This document shows, piece after piece, positions 62,401 through 64,000 of a stretch of 64,000 nt of DNA; the first letter of the stretch is position 1; each line of letters opens with the position of its first letter. The translations under genes were made by a program, and so were the position numbers. Source of the DNA: Sweltsa coloradensis. Taxonomy: Eukaryota > Arthropoda > Insecta > Plecoptera > Chloroperlidae. The stretch spans positions 1 to 64,000 of the forward strand of contig JAMZAV010000959.1 in NCBI GenBank assembly GCA_024449915.1, given 5' to 3'. The notes beneath the pieces were generated by a model. The model worked only from the letters and a program-made list of their open reading frames with translations, was not told where the DNA came from and did no database searches.

Positions 62401-64000
62401 ATGTGTATTTATGTGTGTAGGTGTCTGTGTCTCCTCTCTGTGTTCGTGTAAATGTGTTATACCAATGTGGGTGTGTGTGTGTGTGCTCGCATATCACATA
62501 ATCGCTAGTTTGCATGCCCCCCCCCCCCCTCCTCCTCCCCACCCCCATCATCACCCTACCGTAATCAGGATAATGTTTGAATCAAACGAGCGGTGGCTTA
62601 TGCATGTGATCATGGATTAGACGGGGACACATCAATGTGTTTTCTCTTTTATAAAGCTCTAAGCTGATTTTACAGAAAAAGCTGTATCATTTTGTATAGG
62701 ATGTCTTTGAAGTGTTGCCCATATTCAAATATTAGTGCCCAATTACCCATATAAAGAAATGAGTTTTAGGAAACTAACATTACAACAAGTTTTCCAGTGA
62801 TTCTTTGACAAACTATGCATTGTTGCTATGTTGCTATGTTGTTGTTTCGTTTGTCCTAAGATAATTGCATGTGTGGTACGTTGTGATGGATTTCAACATG
62901 ACAATATATTGCATACGTACGTTCTAATTACGAGTATCTGCCTGACTTATCTCCTGATTGTAATGTGTTCTACTCTACCTACACGACTGTAAAATTGTAA
63001 GACAACGTATACGTATTTGAAAAGTTTGTATCATAACGCGCCCTCTATCAGCATCAGATATTCTAGTTTAATTTATAATTTATAGTGAGATGTGATGTGA
63101 TATTATTATATTATTACGTATATGTTCAATATCCAACGTGACACTTTTATTTTTAGTGATTTCATTATACACAACACGGTTGCTGAATGGATTATTTTTT
63201 GTCTGCTCACTGAGGGACCTATACCTGAACATATTTTGCATGTTGGGGTTCAAATGAACATCTCTATCTCTAGAATCAAATATAAAAATATTTCAACTAT
63301 GGAAACTAAAATGTACAGGTTACTCACAGAATTGAAGCCGGAAATGTGATGTTTCTCGTATAGGAAGTTATTAATATGTATACAAATAAAGCATATTGTC
63401 ATGCTACAGTGCCAAAGGTAACCGCATAGACCTATTACAGTACATACCAACTTCAATAATAAAATATCAGGACGGCTTTTACCGCTTTACGTACCATCTA
63501 TATTGGACTAGACAGCCTTGATTAATTGTTGCACACTCATCGTGGTAAAGGCAAGTTCTCTATATTTTCTTAAATTATACATACTAGCCCGACTCCTACT
63601 TTTCGAATTTCGATGAATCATTCTGTAACAATTAACTTTTTTTTACATTTTTCTAAAAGGGTAAAACAATTATTATTAACTTCACATTTCTCCCTCACGT
63701 TCTATTTTGACAAATACCCATTATTTGCGATATTTTTAGTGTTTGACGAATATAGAATACTGTTCACACACATAATATTAGGCCCTATATTTTATAATTA
63801 TTTATTCTTTATTGACAACGGGACGGGTGTCCCACAAGTGCAATGTCGACGGAATTTATTTTATTGATTATTACTTAAACTGTGAGTGACTAACTATATT
63901 TTAGTCACTCAACGCTTAAACTGTTACTGAACTGTACATGTGCTTATGGTATAGTATCATATAGGTAGGTAAAGTAAACATGATACTTAAAATTCAAAAT
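58012..64000. other. Intergenic, no gene seen
   Basis: No gene recognised. 58355-58470 has two and a half tandem copies of an AAGCCATTT...ATTGAGCTTGAT unit. 59380-59445 is (ATT)n. 62160-62500 is GT/CTGTGTCT-rich low-complexity sequence containing a SINE-like tail (GAGTGTTTCCCGAC, 62308-62321, ending near 62345) similar to that of 5117-5262. A C run lies at 62517-62529. The final kilobase shows nothing. Confidence 0.4.

Overview
This window looks like an invertebrate animal genome: AT-rich (my estimate is about two thirds A+T), intron-scale spacing, many microsatellites, decayed retroelements, SINEs, MITEs and Helitron-like repeats. I can assign only one cellular gene with confidence. It is an intronless 449-codon SoxB1-group (Sox2/3-like) transcription factor at 51597-52946 on the + strand. 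The Sox protein type, the genome texture and an excess of the palindrome TAGGCCTA would fit a marine invertebrate, perhaps a non-vertebrate deuterostome such as an echinoderm. That placement is a guess.

Layout. 1-7740 is mostly anonymous sequence with a few GC-richer patches and one tRNA-derived SINE. 7741-7909 is a tRNA-like sequence enclosed in an inverted repeat. 8038-15045 holds a Helitron2/HINE-like element, a foldback element with hammerhead-like motifs, and a dead non-LTR reverse transcriptase fragment bounded by AAT microsatellites. 15046-25360 is AT-rich desert with several SINEs, ATTT tails and a second hammerhead-like foldback. 28500-43440 is the most repeat-dense part: five more Helitron-like copies, one hAT-type MITE and several SINEs. 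45322-48095 has a 103-bp direct repeat, a third hammerhead-like foldback and a long imperfect hairpin. 51000-55475 is the Sox locus, with a CpG-rich upstream region, a single coding exon and a probable long 3' UTR. 55476-64000 is again desert, with one clean hAT-type MITE carrying a perfect 8-bp target duplication.

Working together. There is no operon-like or multi-gene system here. The picture is a developmental regulator isolated in a gene desert, as is common for SoxB loci, with the desert populated by non-autonomous transposons. The most interesting structures are: (1) six related elements sharing a CTAG-T terminus, a terminal hairpin and asymmetric inverted repeats (Helitron2/HINE architecture), two of which carry a perfect RFX-type X-box; (2) three unrelated-sequence foldbacks that all carry the same hammerhead-like layout in both arms. 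All coordinates and pairings were read by eye; no alignment or folding program was run.
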